A stretch of 14,601 bases of DNA from Bacillota bacterium. Lineage in GTDB: Bacteria > Bacillota > GCA-003054495 > Carboxydocellales > JAJZTU01. Positions within the stretch are counted from its first letter, which is position 1. Each line of letters begins with the position of its first letter. The notes under the pieces were generated by a model that did no database searches, had not been told where the DNA came from, and saw only the letters and a list, made by a program, of their open reading frames with translations. The DNA lies in the NCBI GenBank assembly GCA_021848765.1, contig JAJZTU010000051.1, positions 1-14,601 of the forward strand. The letters are read 5' to 3'. Both the position numbers and the translations under genes were made by a program. Positions 1 through 7,577 of this stretch are shown here, one piece after another.

Positions 1-169
1 CCGATCTACCAACGAGAAATTCCGGGAAAAATATCTGGCCAGGGTCCCCATGGGGCGCTTCGGCCAGCCGGAAGAAATCGCCCCTACTGTGGTTTTCCTG
101 GCCTCTGATGATTCCAGGTACTTAACCGGTCAAATCATTTGTATCGATGGTGGAATGATTATGGGATAG
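1..169 (+). CDS. Short-chain dehydrogenase/reductase (SDR), C-terminal fragment
   Basis: Only the last 55 codons are in the window (frame starts at base 2, TAG at 167-169); the gene runs off the left edge. The visible protein has the usual C-terminal signature of classical SDRs: a VPMGRFGQPEEIA stretch, then VVFLASDDSRYLTGQ and IDGG close to the end. This part forms the last helices and strand of the Rossmann subunit and helps the tetramer interface. Classical SDRs oxidise or reduce hydroxyl/keto groups with NAD(P). The catalytic Ser-Tyr-Lys part lies outside the window, so the substrate cannot be judged. A thiolase begins 36 bases downstream, so a role as a hydroxyacyl-CoA dehydrogenase in the same ring-fragment oxidation route is a reasonable inference. 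Family assignment is firm, substrate unknown. Confidence 0.9.
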   Translation, partial: RSTNEKFREKYLARVPMGRFGQPEEIAPTVVFLASDDSRYLTGQIICIDGGMIMG

Positions 170-205
170 TTGTAAAAAGTCGGGTTTGTGAGAAGGAGGG
201 TCAGC

Positions 206-1396
206 ATGAAAGAGGTTGTGATCGTAAGTGCTGTCAGAACCCCGATAGGGACCATCGGCGGCAGCCTCAAGGACATTACGCCCCATGACTTAGGTGGCCT
301 TGTTATCCGGGAAGCTATAACCCGGGCGGGCATCGGGGCCGAATTGGTGGAAGAAGTGATCATGGGCCATTCCCGCCAGACTACAGAGGCTTCGAATATT
401 GCCAGGGTTTGTTCCCTTCTGGGAGGAGTGCCGGAAGAGGCTGCGGCTTTTACCGTGCACCGCCAGTGTGCTTCAGGACTCCAGGCCATTAGTAATGCCA
501 CCCAGGAAATTCAAACCGGCAGAGCTGAAGTGGTCATAGCCGGGGGTACTGAGAGCCTGAGCAGGGCTCCCTACTACTTAAAAAATGCCAGGTATGGTTA
601 TGGAGCAGGTGACGGGGTGCTGGTAGATTCCTTAACTGAAGCCGGCCCCGGAGGGCAGCCTGTTTCCATGTACGGCAGTGTATCCATGGGAGACACTGCG
701 GAAAATGTTGCCGAGAAGTTCAATATCTCCCGGGAAGACCAGGACCGGTTCGCACTTCAGAGCCAGGAGAGGTGTCAAAAAGCGCTGGCGGCAGGGGTGT
801 TCAAGGATGAAATAATGCCGGTGGAAATTAAGACCCGCAAAGGTACTGTGGTCTTTGATACCGACGAATATCCCAGGGCTACCACTTTAGAACACCTGGC
901 GGCTTTGAAGCCGGTCTTTAAAAAAGGAGGCTCGGTTACAGCCGGCAACTCCTGTGGCAGGAATGATGCCGCCTCGGCAGTGGTGCTGATGTCGGCTGAC
1001 AAGGCCAAAGAACTGGGTGTAAAGCCTCTGGCCAGAATAGTTACCGATGCCTTTGCCGGAGTTCCGCCGCAAATCATGGGGATCGGCCCGGTGCCCTCAA
1101 CCCGCAAGGCTTTGAAACAAGCAGGCCTGACTATAGATGACATTGACCTGATCGAACTAAATGAGGCCTTTGCAGCCCAATCCCTGGCAGTTATCAGAGA
1201 ACTGGGTTTCAATATGGAAAAAGTCAATGTCAACGGCGGCGCCATTGCCCTCGGACACCCCATTGGTGCAACCGGAGCACGGCTGATGACCACCCTGCTC
1301 TACGAGATGCACCGCCGTAAATCCCGCTACGGGATGGTAACCCTCTGTATCGGAGGCGGTCAGGGCATGACGACTATCGTCGAGGGTATTTACTAG
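206..1396 (+). CDS. Thiolase (acetyl-CoA acyltransferase family), 396 aa
   Basis: A full-length thiolase that would cleave a 3-oxoacyl-CoA with CoA, or condense two acyl-CoAs, in the cytoplasm. The catalytic set is complete: nucleophile Cys88 in HRQCASGLQ, NEAFA near residue 317, His351 in ALGHPIGATGAR, and acid/base Cys381 in CIGGGQG. Length matches the usual 390-400 residues. The start is the ATG at 206, preceded by AGAAGGAGGG at 191-200 with normal spacing; an in-frame GTG at 188 lies upstream of that site and is unlikely to be used. It follows the SDR by 36 bases and is probably co-transcribed with it. In an aromatic-acid locus it could serve the beta-oxidation steps after ring opening (pimelyl-CoA type intermediates), but chain-length specificity cannot be read from sequence. 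Confidence 0.95.
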   Translation: MKEVVIVSAVRTPIGTIGGSLKDITPHDLGGLVIREAITRAGIGAELVEEVIMGHSRQTTEASNIARVCSLLGGVPEEAAAFTVHRQCASGLQAISNATQEIQTGRAEVVIAGGTESLSRAPYYLKNARYGYGAGDGVLVDSLTEAGPGGQPVSMYGSVSMGDTAENVAEKFNISREDQDRFALQSQERCQKALAAGVFKDEIMPVEIKTRKGTVVFDTDEYPRATTLEHLAALKPVFKKGGSVTAGNSCGRNDAASAVVLMSADKAKELGVKPLARIVTDAFAGVPPQIMGIGPVPSTRKALKQAGLTIDDIDLIELNEAFAAQSLAVIRELGFNMEKVNVNGGAIALGHPIGATGARLMTTLLYEMHRRKSRYGMVTLCIGGGQGMTTIVEGIY

Positions 1397-1483
1397 AGAG
1401 AAAAGCTGAGAGAACCCGGCGGTGAGGGGAGGGAGCAAGTGCAGGGATTTCGGTGGTAAAGCAACTGGATGAGGTGATGGCAA

Positions 1484-1876
1484 TTGCGCAAGAAACAGGT
1501 TCTGATGGCTTTTAATAAATTGCTGGATGAAACCCTGGGCCAGGAGGATATTGAGGACATTAACAGTTTTCTTACCCAAATTTACTCCACCTTGGACAGT
1601 ATCAAGTTTGACGTCTACTCCCAACAGGTTACTTCCCACGGGAAGGTTGACCTTCTGAAATCCCTAATCACCAATGTCATTGTTAAAGTTCTGCACATGG
1701 AATACCTTCCCCTGGAAACCTTCGCCCAGCAGGTAAAGCTCAAGGCTGACACGGTGCGCAGGAAGCTAAATGCAGGGGAGTTGTTGGGAATCAAACTTCG
1801 CAACAAGTGGTATGTACGCAAAACCGAACTATGGCATTTCCCCGATGCCGACGAAGATTTCGGAGAAGATGAATAG
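1484..1876 (+). CDS. Small protein with C-terminal excisionase/MerR-type helix-turn-helix
   Basis: A 130-residue protein in two parts. Residues 1-70 look helical and match no family I recognise. Residues about 75-117 (LPLETFAQQVKLKADTVRRK, then LGIKLRNKWYVRKTEL) have the layout of an excisionase-like/MerR-type winged helix: a helix-turn-helix followed by a short wing containing a G-I-K-x-x-N-K-W-Y-V pattern. The tail is acidic (DADEDFGEDE). The start is inferred to be TTG at 1484, because an in-frame TGA at 1475-1477 blocks any earlier start and GAGGTGA at 1471-1477 is correctly spaced; the next in-frame ATG at 1505 has no ribosome site. It lies between a thiolase and a crotonase in the same direction, so a local transcription regulator is the simplest reading. 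A mobile-element excisionase is less likely, as no integrase is nearby. Confidence 0.7.
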   Translation: MRKKQVLMAFNKLLDETLGQEDIEDINSFLTQIYSTLDSIKFDVYSQQVTSHGKVDLLKSLITNVIVKVLHMEYLPLETFAQQVKLKADTVRRKLNAGELLGIKLRNKWYVRKTELWHFPDADEDFGEDE

Positions 1877-1936
1877 GCCGCAAAAGACCTATACTTTTAT
1901 GGATACCAAATAAAGTTATTGGGAGGGATTTTAAAT

Positions 1937-2896
1937 ATGTGTCCACGTTTTACCGGAAGACCCGCAGAGTCATTTGACTTCAAAGAAATCATCTATGAAA
2001 AGAAGGACTGGGTGGCGACGGTTACCATTAACCGGCCTCATGTGTTCAACTCATACAGCACCTTGACCCTTCAGGAAATGACCACAGCTTTCAAAGACGC
2101 TACTTGGGATGATGGCGTTGCGGTCATAGTGCTCACCGGAGCAGGTGAAAAAGCCTTCTGCACCGGCGGAGATGTCAAGGAATATGCCGAAGACTACACC
2201 GTTAAGCCAAGGGATTACTGGAAGTGGATGGGTGTGTTTGTTGAGGCCCATGATACTCTCCGTAACTGCGGCAAACCTGTAATCGCCAAGATCAACGGGA
2301 TTGTGGCCGGCGGTGGAAACGAATGGAATATGGCCTGCGACCTGGCGGTAATGGTTGAAGGAGCAACAATTCAGCAGGTAGGGACTATGGTCGGCAGTGT
2401 GGCTGCCGGAGGCGCAACCCAGTGGCTGCCAATCATGGTAGGTGACCGTAGGGCCAGGGAAATTCTCTATCTATGTGAACCTATCCCGGCCGACAAGTGC
2501 CTGGAGTGGGGCCTGGTCAATTATGTTGTACCCAGAGACCAATTGGATGCAAAAGTAGACGAATTATGCCAGAAGCTAATTAATAAATTCCCCGAGTGTA
2601 CCCGCTATACCAAGCAGCAGACCAACTTCTGGAAGGATCTGGCTTGGAGCACTACTATCGGTCACGCCCGGGATTGGCTGGCTTTACACTTTGCCAGCGT
2701 CGAGCCTTATGAAGGCATGAAGGCCTTTGTGGAAAAGCGGCCCAAGGATTATATCGGTTGGAGACAGAAGGCTGCTGACGGCGGTTCAAGTGAATTCCTC
2801 TACGGCCCATATACTCAAACCTGCAGTGGCTGCGGAGCTAAAGGTATTCCTGAAAACTTCAAGTTCTGCGGCGTCTGTGGGACAAAATTAAGTTAA
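1937..2896 (+). CDS. Crotonase-superfamily enzyme (BamA/BadI-like) with zinc-ribbon tail
   Basis: A 319-residue enoyl-CoA hydratase/isomerase-fold protein. The oxyanion-hole regions are present: AFCTGGDVKEYAE (73-85) and NGIVAGGGNEWNMACDL (120-136). GSVAAGGATQWLP (153-165) and LCEPIPADKCLEWGLVN (179-195) recall ring hydrolases such as 6-oxocyclohex-1-ene-1-carbonyl-CoA hydrolase (BamA/Oah) and BadI. It lacks the GQAGPKHGS-type stretch and the extra internal segment I associate with BamA (about 380 aa), and the Asp of the BadI/MenB SxDxGYG motif is Ala. It is therefore called a crotonase of unproven reaction, possibly a ring hydratase or hydrolase. The C-terminus has Cys296-x2-Cys299 and Cys311-x2-Cys314, a zinc-ribbon-like knuckle not usual for crotonases. 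ATG 1937 is chosen because GGGAGGG at 1920-1926 precedes it; TTG 1919 lies before that site. Confidence 0.85.
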   Translation: MCPRFTGRPAESFDFKEIIYEKKDWVATVTINRPHVFNSYSTLTLQEMTTAFKDATWDDGVAVIVLTGAGEKAFCTGGDVKEYAEDYTVKPRDYWKWMGVFVEAHDTLRNCGKPVIAKINGIVAGGGNEWNMACDLAVMVEGATIQQVGTMVGSVAAGGATQWLPIMVGDRRAREILYLCEPIPADKCLEWGLVNYVVPRDQLDAKVDELCQKLINKFPECTRYTKQQTNFWKDLAWSTTIGHARDWLALHFASVEPYEGMKAFVEKRPKDYIGWRQKAADGGSSEFLYGPYTQTCSGCGAKGIPENFKFCGVCGTKLS

Positions 2897-2938
2897 TTCC
2901 TGAAAAAATCCTCTACGCTGCTGATGTATAACCGGTAC

Positions 2939-2975
2939 AGTGCCTTGGTGGTCACGAACGACCAAGCAAGGCACT
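2939..2975. repeat. Dyad / stem-loop between the crotonase gene and bamB
   Basis: An interrupted inverted repeat: AGTGCCTTG at 2939-2947 pairs perfectly with CAAGGCACT at 2967-2975, and inside it TGGTC (2949-2953) pairs with GACCA (2960-2964) around the loop ACGAAC. One side has a single-base and the other a two-base interruption. No T-run follows, so it is not a standard intrinsic terminator. It lies about 90 bases before the bamB start. It could be an operator dyad for a regulator of the reductase operon, or an RNA hairpin separating upstream and downstream expression. Confidence 0.6.
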
Positions 2976-3002
2976 TGTGGTAATTATGATAAAAACTTAA
3001 TC

Positions 3003-3030
3003 TTGAAAAAAGGTTTTTCCAATTTATTAA
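3003..3030 (+). promoter_or_regulatory. Candidate sigma-A promoter for the bamB operon
   Basis: TTGAAA at 3003-3008 matches the -35 consensus at five of six positions. TATTAA at 3025-3030, 16 bases later, matches the -10 consensus at four of six. The stretch 2980-3050 is clearly more AT-rich than the flanking genes, and the predicted start would leave a leader of roughly 25-30 bases before ATG 3065. The dyad at 2939-2975 lies just upstream, where an activator could bind. This is pattern matching only; AT-rich spacers often contain such boxes by chance. Confidence 0.35.
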
Positions 3031-3064
3031 TCTGAGTAAATAAATACTTAGAGGTGTTTGAAAA

Positions 3065-5023
3065 ATGAGATACGCAGAGACAGGGTATAATTTAGAAATT
3101 GATTTAACCCGAGGAAACATTGAGCGGGTAGAAACTGACCCAAGATTAACGGAACTTCATCTGGGGGGTCAGGGTACTGCTGCGAAGATACTATGGGATA
3201 GGGTTCCTCCTGAAACTGACCCCTTTTCTCCCGATAATTTACTAATATTCAGCACCGGTCTTTTGCTTTCTACACCTGTGCCAGGTGCCAATCGTACCGC
3301 AGTGAACACCATTTCTCCCCAGACAGGCCTTTATTCACATTCATTATTTGGAGGATTTTTTGGACCGGAACTGAAACATGCCGGTTACGACAAAATCATC
3401 ATTCGCGGCAAGTCCCCCAGTCTGGTCTATTTGTACATTAACAATGACAAAGTGGAACTACGTGATGCCAGCCATCTCCAGGGGAAAGGCGCCCTGGAAA
3501 CTGGAGCGCTCATTAAAAAGGAGTTAAAGGATCAGGAAGTCCAGGTGGTTGCTATCGGCCTGGCCGGTGAAAACAGGGTCTATTCAGCTACCATCGAACA
3601 CCATAACTCCAGCGCCTCTCGGGGGGTTGGCGTGATCATGGGAGATAAAAAGCTAAAGGCGATAGCTGTTCGTGGAACAAAGGACATCAATATTGCCCGG
3701 CCGGCTGAACTTTTTGAGCTATGCAACAACATGTATCAGTATATTCATGATAACCCGCATTATACCGGGGACATAATGGCCCACGAGGATGATGAAGAGT
3801 TCCACGTCGATAATTTCGCGTGGGGCAATGCGCGCACACGGGTAAAAGGTTTTTGGAACAAAGAACGGGAAGAGAAGTGGAAAGCGATTAGTGATAAGGT
3901 GCGGGTCCGCTGGACGGGTTGCTATAACTGTCCGAAGGATTGCCATCAGGCGATTAAATACCCTGGACGGCATACCTATTTCACAAAATGCTACAGCAAA
4001 CTCACCTATGCGATGGCGGCTTTTAAAGAGCTGGATTTTGATTATGACATACTTGGTGTTACCCAGGAGTACGGACTGGATGGATTCTCGACGCCGCAAA
4101 TTCTAGCCTTCGCCGTGGAGCTTTACGAAGCCGGTATTTTAACTGACCAGGACCTGCCAGGATTTCCGACCGACACCGGGGAGAGATTTTTCTATCTTGT
4201 CGAAAAACTTGTTCGGCGGGAAGGGGTTGGAGATGCATTAGCCAATGGTGTTTATTGGGCAGCCCGGCAGATTGGTAAAGGCGCAGAAGAGTATGATCAT
4301 AATAGTATTAAGAAATTTGAGCAGGTGCCTCTCAAGCTGGGAATGATCAATTACCCATATTTCCTTATGTATGCTACCGGTGAAAAGATGAATATCACCC
4401 AAATCGAAGGGTCCTACCCTCAGATACCCATTGCTGATTTGGAGGAGAGAAAAAAGTTTGTAGATAATTGGGAAGCAGCTCCTGAAAGGTTTAAGAAATG
4501 GTTTATGGAATGGGAGCCACGTCAACATCCAACAATAGAAGCGTCGGTCAACATTTGCGATTGGAATGAGACGATGCATTACGTTGATGACGCCATCGGG
4601 ACCTGTGCCTGGTTGTCCTCATTCAGAGGCCAATTTGGCGGAAGGCCTGCGTATCACATTTATAATCTGCCAAAATTCATCTCCCTTGCGACCGGGATGG
4701 AGCTTGATACAGACGAACTGTGGAAAATAGCTGCCAGGAACCGAAATCTGATTAGAGCCTTTAATATAAGAAGAGGATTGAGAAGAGTTGATGAAGCTCC
4801 TCCTGCCAACCATTGGAAGATAAGAGACCCTGAGAAGGAACAACAGACCCTTGACGCGTATTATGAATTCAAGGGATGGAATAAAGAAGGTATCCCTACC
4901 AAAGAGACTTTGGACAAACTGGGCTTGGATTACGTGAGCGAAGACTTCGTACAGAGGGGGATCTTGACAGGCAACGAGGGTGCTCCCTCCAAAGAGACTT
5001 CGGCGGAAACAGAGAAGAACTAA
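3065..5023 (+). CDS. bamB: Class II benzoyl-CoA reductase catalytic subunit BamB (AOR family, tungsten)
   Basis: A 652-residue aldehyde:ferredoxin oxidoreductase family protein, the expected size for BamB, which reduces benzoyl-CoA to a cyclic dienoyl-CoA at a tungsten-bis-pyranopterin site. Domain 1 begins at RYAETGYNLEIDLTRG. The [4Fe-4S] ligands are Cys286, Cys289, Cys293 (GCYNCPKDC) and Cys514 (IGTCAWL), as in AOR enzymes. His247 (EEFHVDNFAWG) and Cys309 (YFTKCYSKL) are 62 residues apart, the same spacing as the His260 and tungsten-ligand Cys322 I recall from the Geobacter BamB structure; ordinary AORs have no protein thiolate on tungsten. GAGGTG at 3051-3056 precedes ATG 3065. bamC follows after 19 bases and the full electron-input set follows in order, which strongly favours BamB over a generic aldehyde oxidoreductase. 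Exact substrate is inferred from context. Confidence 0.88.
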   Translation: MRYAETGYNLEIDLTRGNIERVETDPRLTELHLGGQGTAAKILWDRVPPETDPFSPDNLLIFSTGLLLSTPVPGANRTAVNTISPQTGLYSHSLFGGFFGPELKHAGYDKIIIRGKSPSLVYLYINNDKVELRDASHLQGKGALETGALIKKELKDQEVQVVAIGLAGENRVYSATIEHHNSSASRGVGVIMGDKKLKAIAVRGTKDINIARPAELFELCNNMYQYIHDNPHYTGDIMAHEDDEEFHVDNFAWGNARTRVKGFWNKEREEKWKAISDKVRVRWTGCYNCPKDCHQAIKYPGRHTYFTKCYSKLTYAMAAFKELDFDYDILGVTQEYGLDGFSTPQILAFAVELYEAGILTDQDLPGFPTDTGERFFYLVEKLVRREGVGDALANGVYWAARQIGKGAEEYDHNSIKKFEQVPLKLGMINYPYFLMYATGEKMNITQIEGSYPQIPIADLEERKKFVDNWEAAPERFKKWFMEWEPRQHPTIEASVNICDWNETMHYVDDAIGTCAWLSSFRGQFGGRPAYHIYNLPKFISLATGMELDTDELWKIAARNRNLIRAFNIRRGLRRVDEAPPANHWKIRDPEKEQQTLDAYYEFKGWNKEGIPTKETLDKLGLDYVSEDFVQRGILTGNEGAPSKETSAETEKN

Positions 5024-5042
5024 AGTCAAGGAGGTGATAACC

Positions 5043-5588
5043 GTGAAGGATCAGTTAGAAAAGAAAAAAGTTAAAAGAATAAAAATTAATCTGGACAAAT
5101 GCGTTGGTTGTCGTGCATGTGAGATAGCCTGCTCCGCATTTCACGCTACGCCGAAATATAGCAGCATTAATCCGGCCAGGTCCCGGATTCGGATGGTTAT
5201 AGATGAACTGAATGATGAGTATGTTCCGATCCGTGCCCGTGATTATACTAAAGCCGAATGTGATGGCAGACACGTTTATACGATTAACGAAAAGGAATAC
5301 AGCGAGTGCAGCTTCTGTGGGGCTGTCTGCCCGGCCAGGAATTTATTTAAAGAACCCGATTCCGGTCTCCCGCTAAAATGCGATATGTGTGTAGACGATC
5401 CGCCACTAAAAGAACCCTTGTGTGTTCAGGTGTGCAAAGTTGAAGCCCTGACTTACGAAGAATACGAAGAAGAAGTCAAAGAAGAAGTGAAGCTGGGCGA
5501 GATGGAGATAGGATTGCAATCCCTGGTAGACAAACATGGATTACAGAAGCTGGTGGATACCGTGGCCCGAATGTCCCAGAAGGGCTAA
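5043..5588 (+). CDS. bamC: Class II benzoyl-CoA reductase electron-transfer subunit BamC
   Basis: A 181-residue ferredoxin-type protein that would carry electrons to the FeS and tungsten centres of BamB. Cys20-x2-Cys23-x2-Cys26-x3-Cys30 (CVGCRACEIAC) opens the protein; Cys89, Cys92 and Cys96 (CSFCGAVCP) form a middle group; Cys113, Cys116, Cys127 and Cys131 close the pattern. This suits about three [4Fe-4S] clusters, as described for BamC, in the DMSO-reductase-beta/AOR-beta style. The C-terminal 50 residues are charged and helical. The start is GTG 5043, with CAAGGAGGTGAT at 5028-5039; the open frame extends further upstream into bamB but without a ribosome site. The gene is 19 bases after bamB and 9 before the HdrD-like gene, clearly one operon. 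Confidence 0.88.
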   Translation: MKDQLEKKKVKRIKINLDKCVGCRACEIACSAFHATPKYSSINPARSRIRMVIDELNDEYVPIRARDYTKAECDGRHVYTINEKEYSECSFCGAVCPARNLFKEPDSGLPLKCDMCVDDPPLKEPLCVQVCKVEALTYEEYEEEVKEEVKLGEMEIGLQSLVDKHGLQKLVDTVARMSQKG

Positions 5589-5597
5589 AACATTAAT

Positions 5598-6767
5598 GTG
5601 AAAGAAGTGGATAGCGTGGAGACTGTAGCCCCCTTCAAAGAGGTAATAGAGGAAATTAAAGAGAACGGTGCAGAGGCCTTGAAATTCTGCTATCAATGCG
5701 GAAAATGCGATACTGTTTGTCCCTGGAACAGGGTTAGAACTTTCAGTATGCGCAAGTTAATCCGAGAGGCTACATTCGGATTGACGGAGATAGAACATGA
5801 AGAGATCTGGCGTTGTACTACCTGCGGAAAGTGCCCTCAGAAATGCCCCAGGGACGTAAAGCAGATCCAAAACATGATCGGCGTGCGCAGGATGGCTACG
5901 GGCTATGGTGTTTTTCCTGCTGCTGTCAAGCCTTTTCGCGGAGTTAGCGCAGGCCTTACTGCCGAAGGTAACCCCTTTGGTGAAGACCGAACAAAGAGGG
6001 CAGAATGGGCAGAGGGTCTCTCTGTAAAACCATTCACCGAAGGGATGGAAGTTTTATATTTCCCCGGCTGCTACCTCAGCTATGACTCAAGATTAAAGAA
6101 GGTAGCCCGTGCCACAGCTGATATCCTCAAAAAGGCAGGGGTGGATTTCGGGATACTGGGTACCAAGGAGAATTGCTGTGGAGAAAGCATCCGCAAGACA
6201 GGCAATGAGGAATTATTCAAACGCCTGGCCAGGGAAAATATTAAAACTTTTATCGAAAACGGGGTCAAGAAAATCCTGGTTAATTCCCCTCATTGCTACC
6301 ACACCTTCAAGAACGAGTATCCTGAATTCAAGGTGAACTTTGAGATAGTCCATATCTCCCAGTTTTTATTCCAGCTGATTAATGAGGGAAGGCTTCAGAT
6401 CAGCAAGGAGTATGGGAAGAAGGTAACGTATCATGACCCCTGTTACCTGGGTCGACATAATGGCATATTTGACGAACCACGGGGTGTCTTAAAGAAGATC
6501 TCTGGTTTGGAACTGCACGAGCTGGCTGAGTCGCGGGAAGAAAGTTTCTGTTGCGGAATGGGAGGAGGCAGGGTTTGGGCTGAGACTCCCAAGTCTGAAC
6601 GATTCGCCAACCTCAGATTAGAACAAGCTATTGGGGTTGGTGCAGAGGTACTGGTTACTGCCTGCCCCTACTGCATCACCAGTTTTGAGGAGAGCAGGTT
6701 AGGCCTGGATAATGAAGACGTTATACAGGTTAAGGACATTACGGAGATCCTCCAGGAAGTGATTTAG
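5598..6767 (+). CDS. bamD: HdrD/HdrBC-like FeS protein with two CCG domains (BamD)
   Basis: A 389-residue fusion of an HdrC-like and an HdrB-like part, as in HdrD. The N-terminal half has two [4Fe-4S] motifs: Cys31/34/37/41 (CYQCGKCDTVC) and Cys73/76/79/83 (CTTCGKCPQKC). The C-terminal half has two CCG domains: Cys158, Cys193-Cys194 (NCCGES) and Cys233; then Cys282, Cys318-Cys319 (FCCGMGGGRVW), Cys356 and Cys359. In heterodisulfide reductase, CCG domains bind non-cubane [4Fe-4S] clusters; in the Bam complex the BamD homologue is thought to link the flavin module to BamBC. The GTG start at 5598 has AGAAGGG at 5578-5584 upstream; ATG at 5596 is out of frame. The last codon abuts the next gene, so translation is probably coupled. 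Confidence 0.87.
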   Translation: MKEVDSVETVAPFKEVIEEIKENGAEALKFCYQCGKCDTVCPWNRVRTFSMRKLIREATFGLTEIEHEEIWRCTTCGKCPQKCPRDVKQIQNMIGVRRMATGYGVFPAAVKPFRGVSAGLTAEGNPFGEDRTKRAEWAEGLSVKPFTEGMEVLYFPGCYLSYDSRLKKVARATADILKKAGVDFGILGTKENCCGESIRKTGNEELFKRLARENIKTFIENGVKKILVNSPHCYHTFKNEYPEFKVNFEIVHISQFLFQLINEGRLQISKEYGKKVTYHDPCYLGRHNGIFDEPRGVLKKISGLELHELAESREESFCCGMGGGRVWAETPKSERFANLRLEQAIGVGAEVLVTACPYCITSFEESRLGLDNEDVIQVKDITEILQEVI

Positions 6768-7577
6768 ATGACAGAGAAGCTAAACAAGCAAGAAGTGATT
6801 GGCGAAACGGATATGAGGACGGCGGAAATAGTCTGCCATCGCTTTTCGGACGAGGGATGGGTCAGGACCTCAGTTCACGTGCCTAGCGAGCTGGAGCTCA
6901 CACTCTATGTAAATCAGCAGGAATTGGTCACCATCCTGTGTACTCCCAAAAAGTTGAATTACCTAGTCCTCGGATTCCTGTACGGACAGGGAATCATCTC
7001 CGGCATCGGCGACGTGGTGATGATGCGGGTGTGTGAGGAAGAATCGGTGGCCGATGTGAGGCTAAAAAACCCGGAGTATAAATTGCCAACCCAGCGGACA
7101 CTCACCTCCGGGTGCGGTGGAGGTGCAGTTTTCAAAACTGACGGAGAGCGGGTTGATTCAGGTCTTATTGCTGCACCAACGGAAGTGCTGTCACTGATGA
7201 AGCAGCTTCAAGAGCAGATGGAGCTGTATCGGATTAGTGGTGGGGTGCACACTTCAGCTCTCGCCGATACCGGGAACCTGCTGGTAATGGCTGAGGATAT
7301 CGGACGACATAACACCTTGGACAAAATCCAGGGCGAATGTCTAATGAGGGGAATATCAACCAGAGACCGGCTGCTGCTGACTACCGGTCGGGTTTCATCG
7401 GAGATGTTGCTCAAGGCGGCAAAGATGCAGGTCCCGATTGTTGTTTCGCGGCACTCGCCTACAGGGAGCGCCGTTTCCCTAGCTCGTGATCTGGGCATTA
7501 CTCTGGTAGGCCATGCGCGCGGAGGCCGGATGCAGGTGTATTCCCACCCGGAGCGACTTGGCTGCTCAACAAATTAA
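6768..7577 (+). CDS. fdhD: FdhD family sulfurtransferase / Mo-W cofactor maturation protein
   Basis: A 269-residue FdhD protein. The family passes sulfur from a cysteine desulfurase to the molybdenum or tungsten bis-pyranopterin cofactor before insertion into formate dehydrogenase. Recognisable segments are LTSGCGGGAVF (112-122), GGVHTSA (158-164), EDIGRHNTLDK (176-186), TTGRVSSEMLLKAA (205-218) and SRHSPTG (227-233). The classic CxxC of E. coli FdhD appears as Cys116-Gly-Gly-Gly119, so only the first Cys remains. The ATG directly follows the bamD stop codon, and a ribosome site (AGGAAGTGAT) lies inside bamD. No formate dehydrogenase is in the window; the only bis-pyranopterin enzyme here is BamB, so maturation of its tungsten cofactor is an attractive but unproven role. 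Family assignment is firm. Confidence 0.9.
   Translation: MTEKLNKQEVIGETDMRTAEIVCHRFSDEGWVRTSVHVPSELELTLYVNQQELVTILCTPKKLNYLVLGFLYGQGIISGIGDVVMMRVCEEESVADVRLKNPEYKLPTQRTLTSGCGGGAVFKTDGERVDSGLIAAPTEVLSLMKQLQEQMELYRISGGVHTSALADTGNLLVMAEDIGRHNTLDKIQGECLMRGISTRDRLLLTTGRVSSEMLLKAAKMQVPIVVSRHSPTGSAVSLARDLGITLVGHARGGRMQVYSHPERLGCSTN

Noticed and set aside
1873..1892. ATAGG/CCTAT hairpin after the HTH gene as a terminator
   Set aside because: Five weak pairs with a ten-base loop, and only a short T-run follows.
1937..2896. Direct call as BamA (6-oxocyclohex-1-ene-1-carbonyl-CoA hydrolase)
   Set aside because: Too short by about 60 residues and lacks the GQAGPKHGS-type signature I associate with BamA; only general motifs are shared.
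2970..2990. GGCAC followed by TTG as a sigma-54 promoter
   Set aside because: The -12 GC element is missing at the required spacing.
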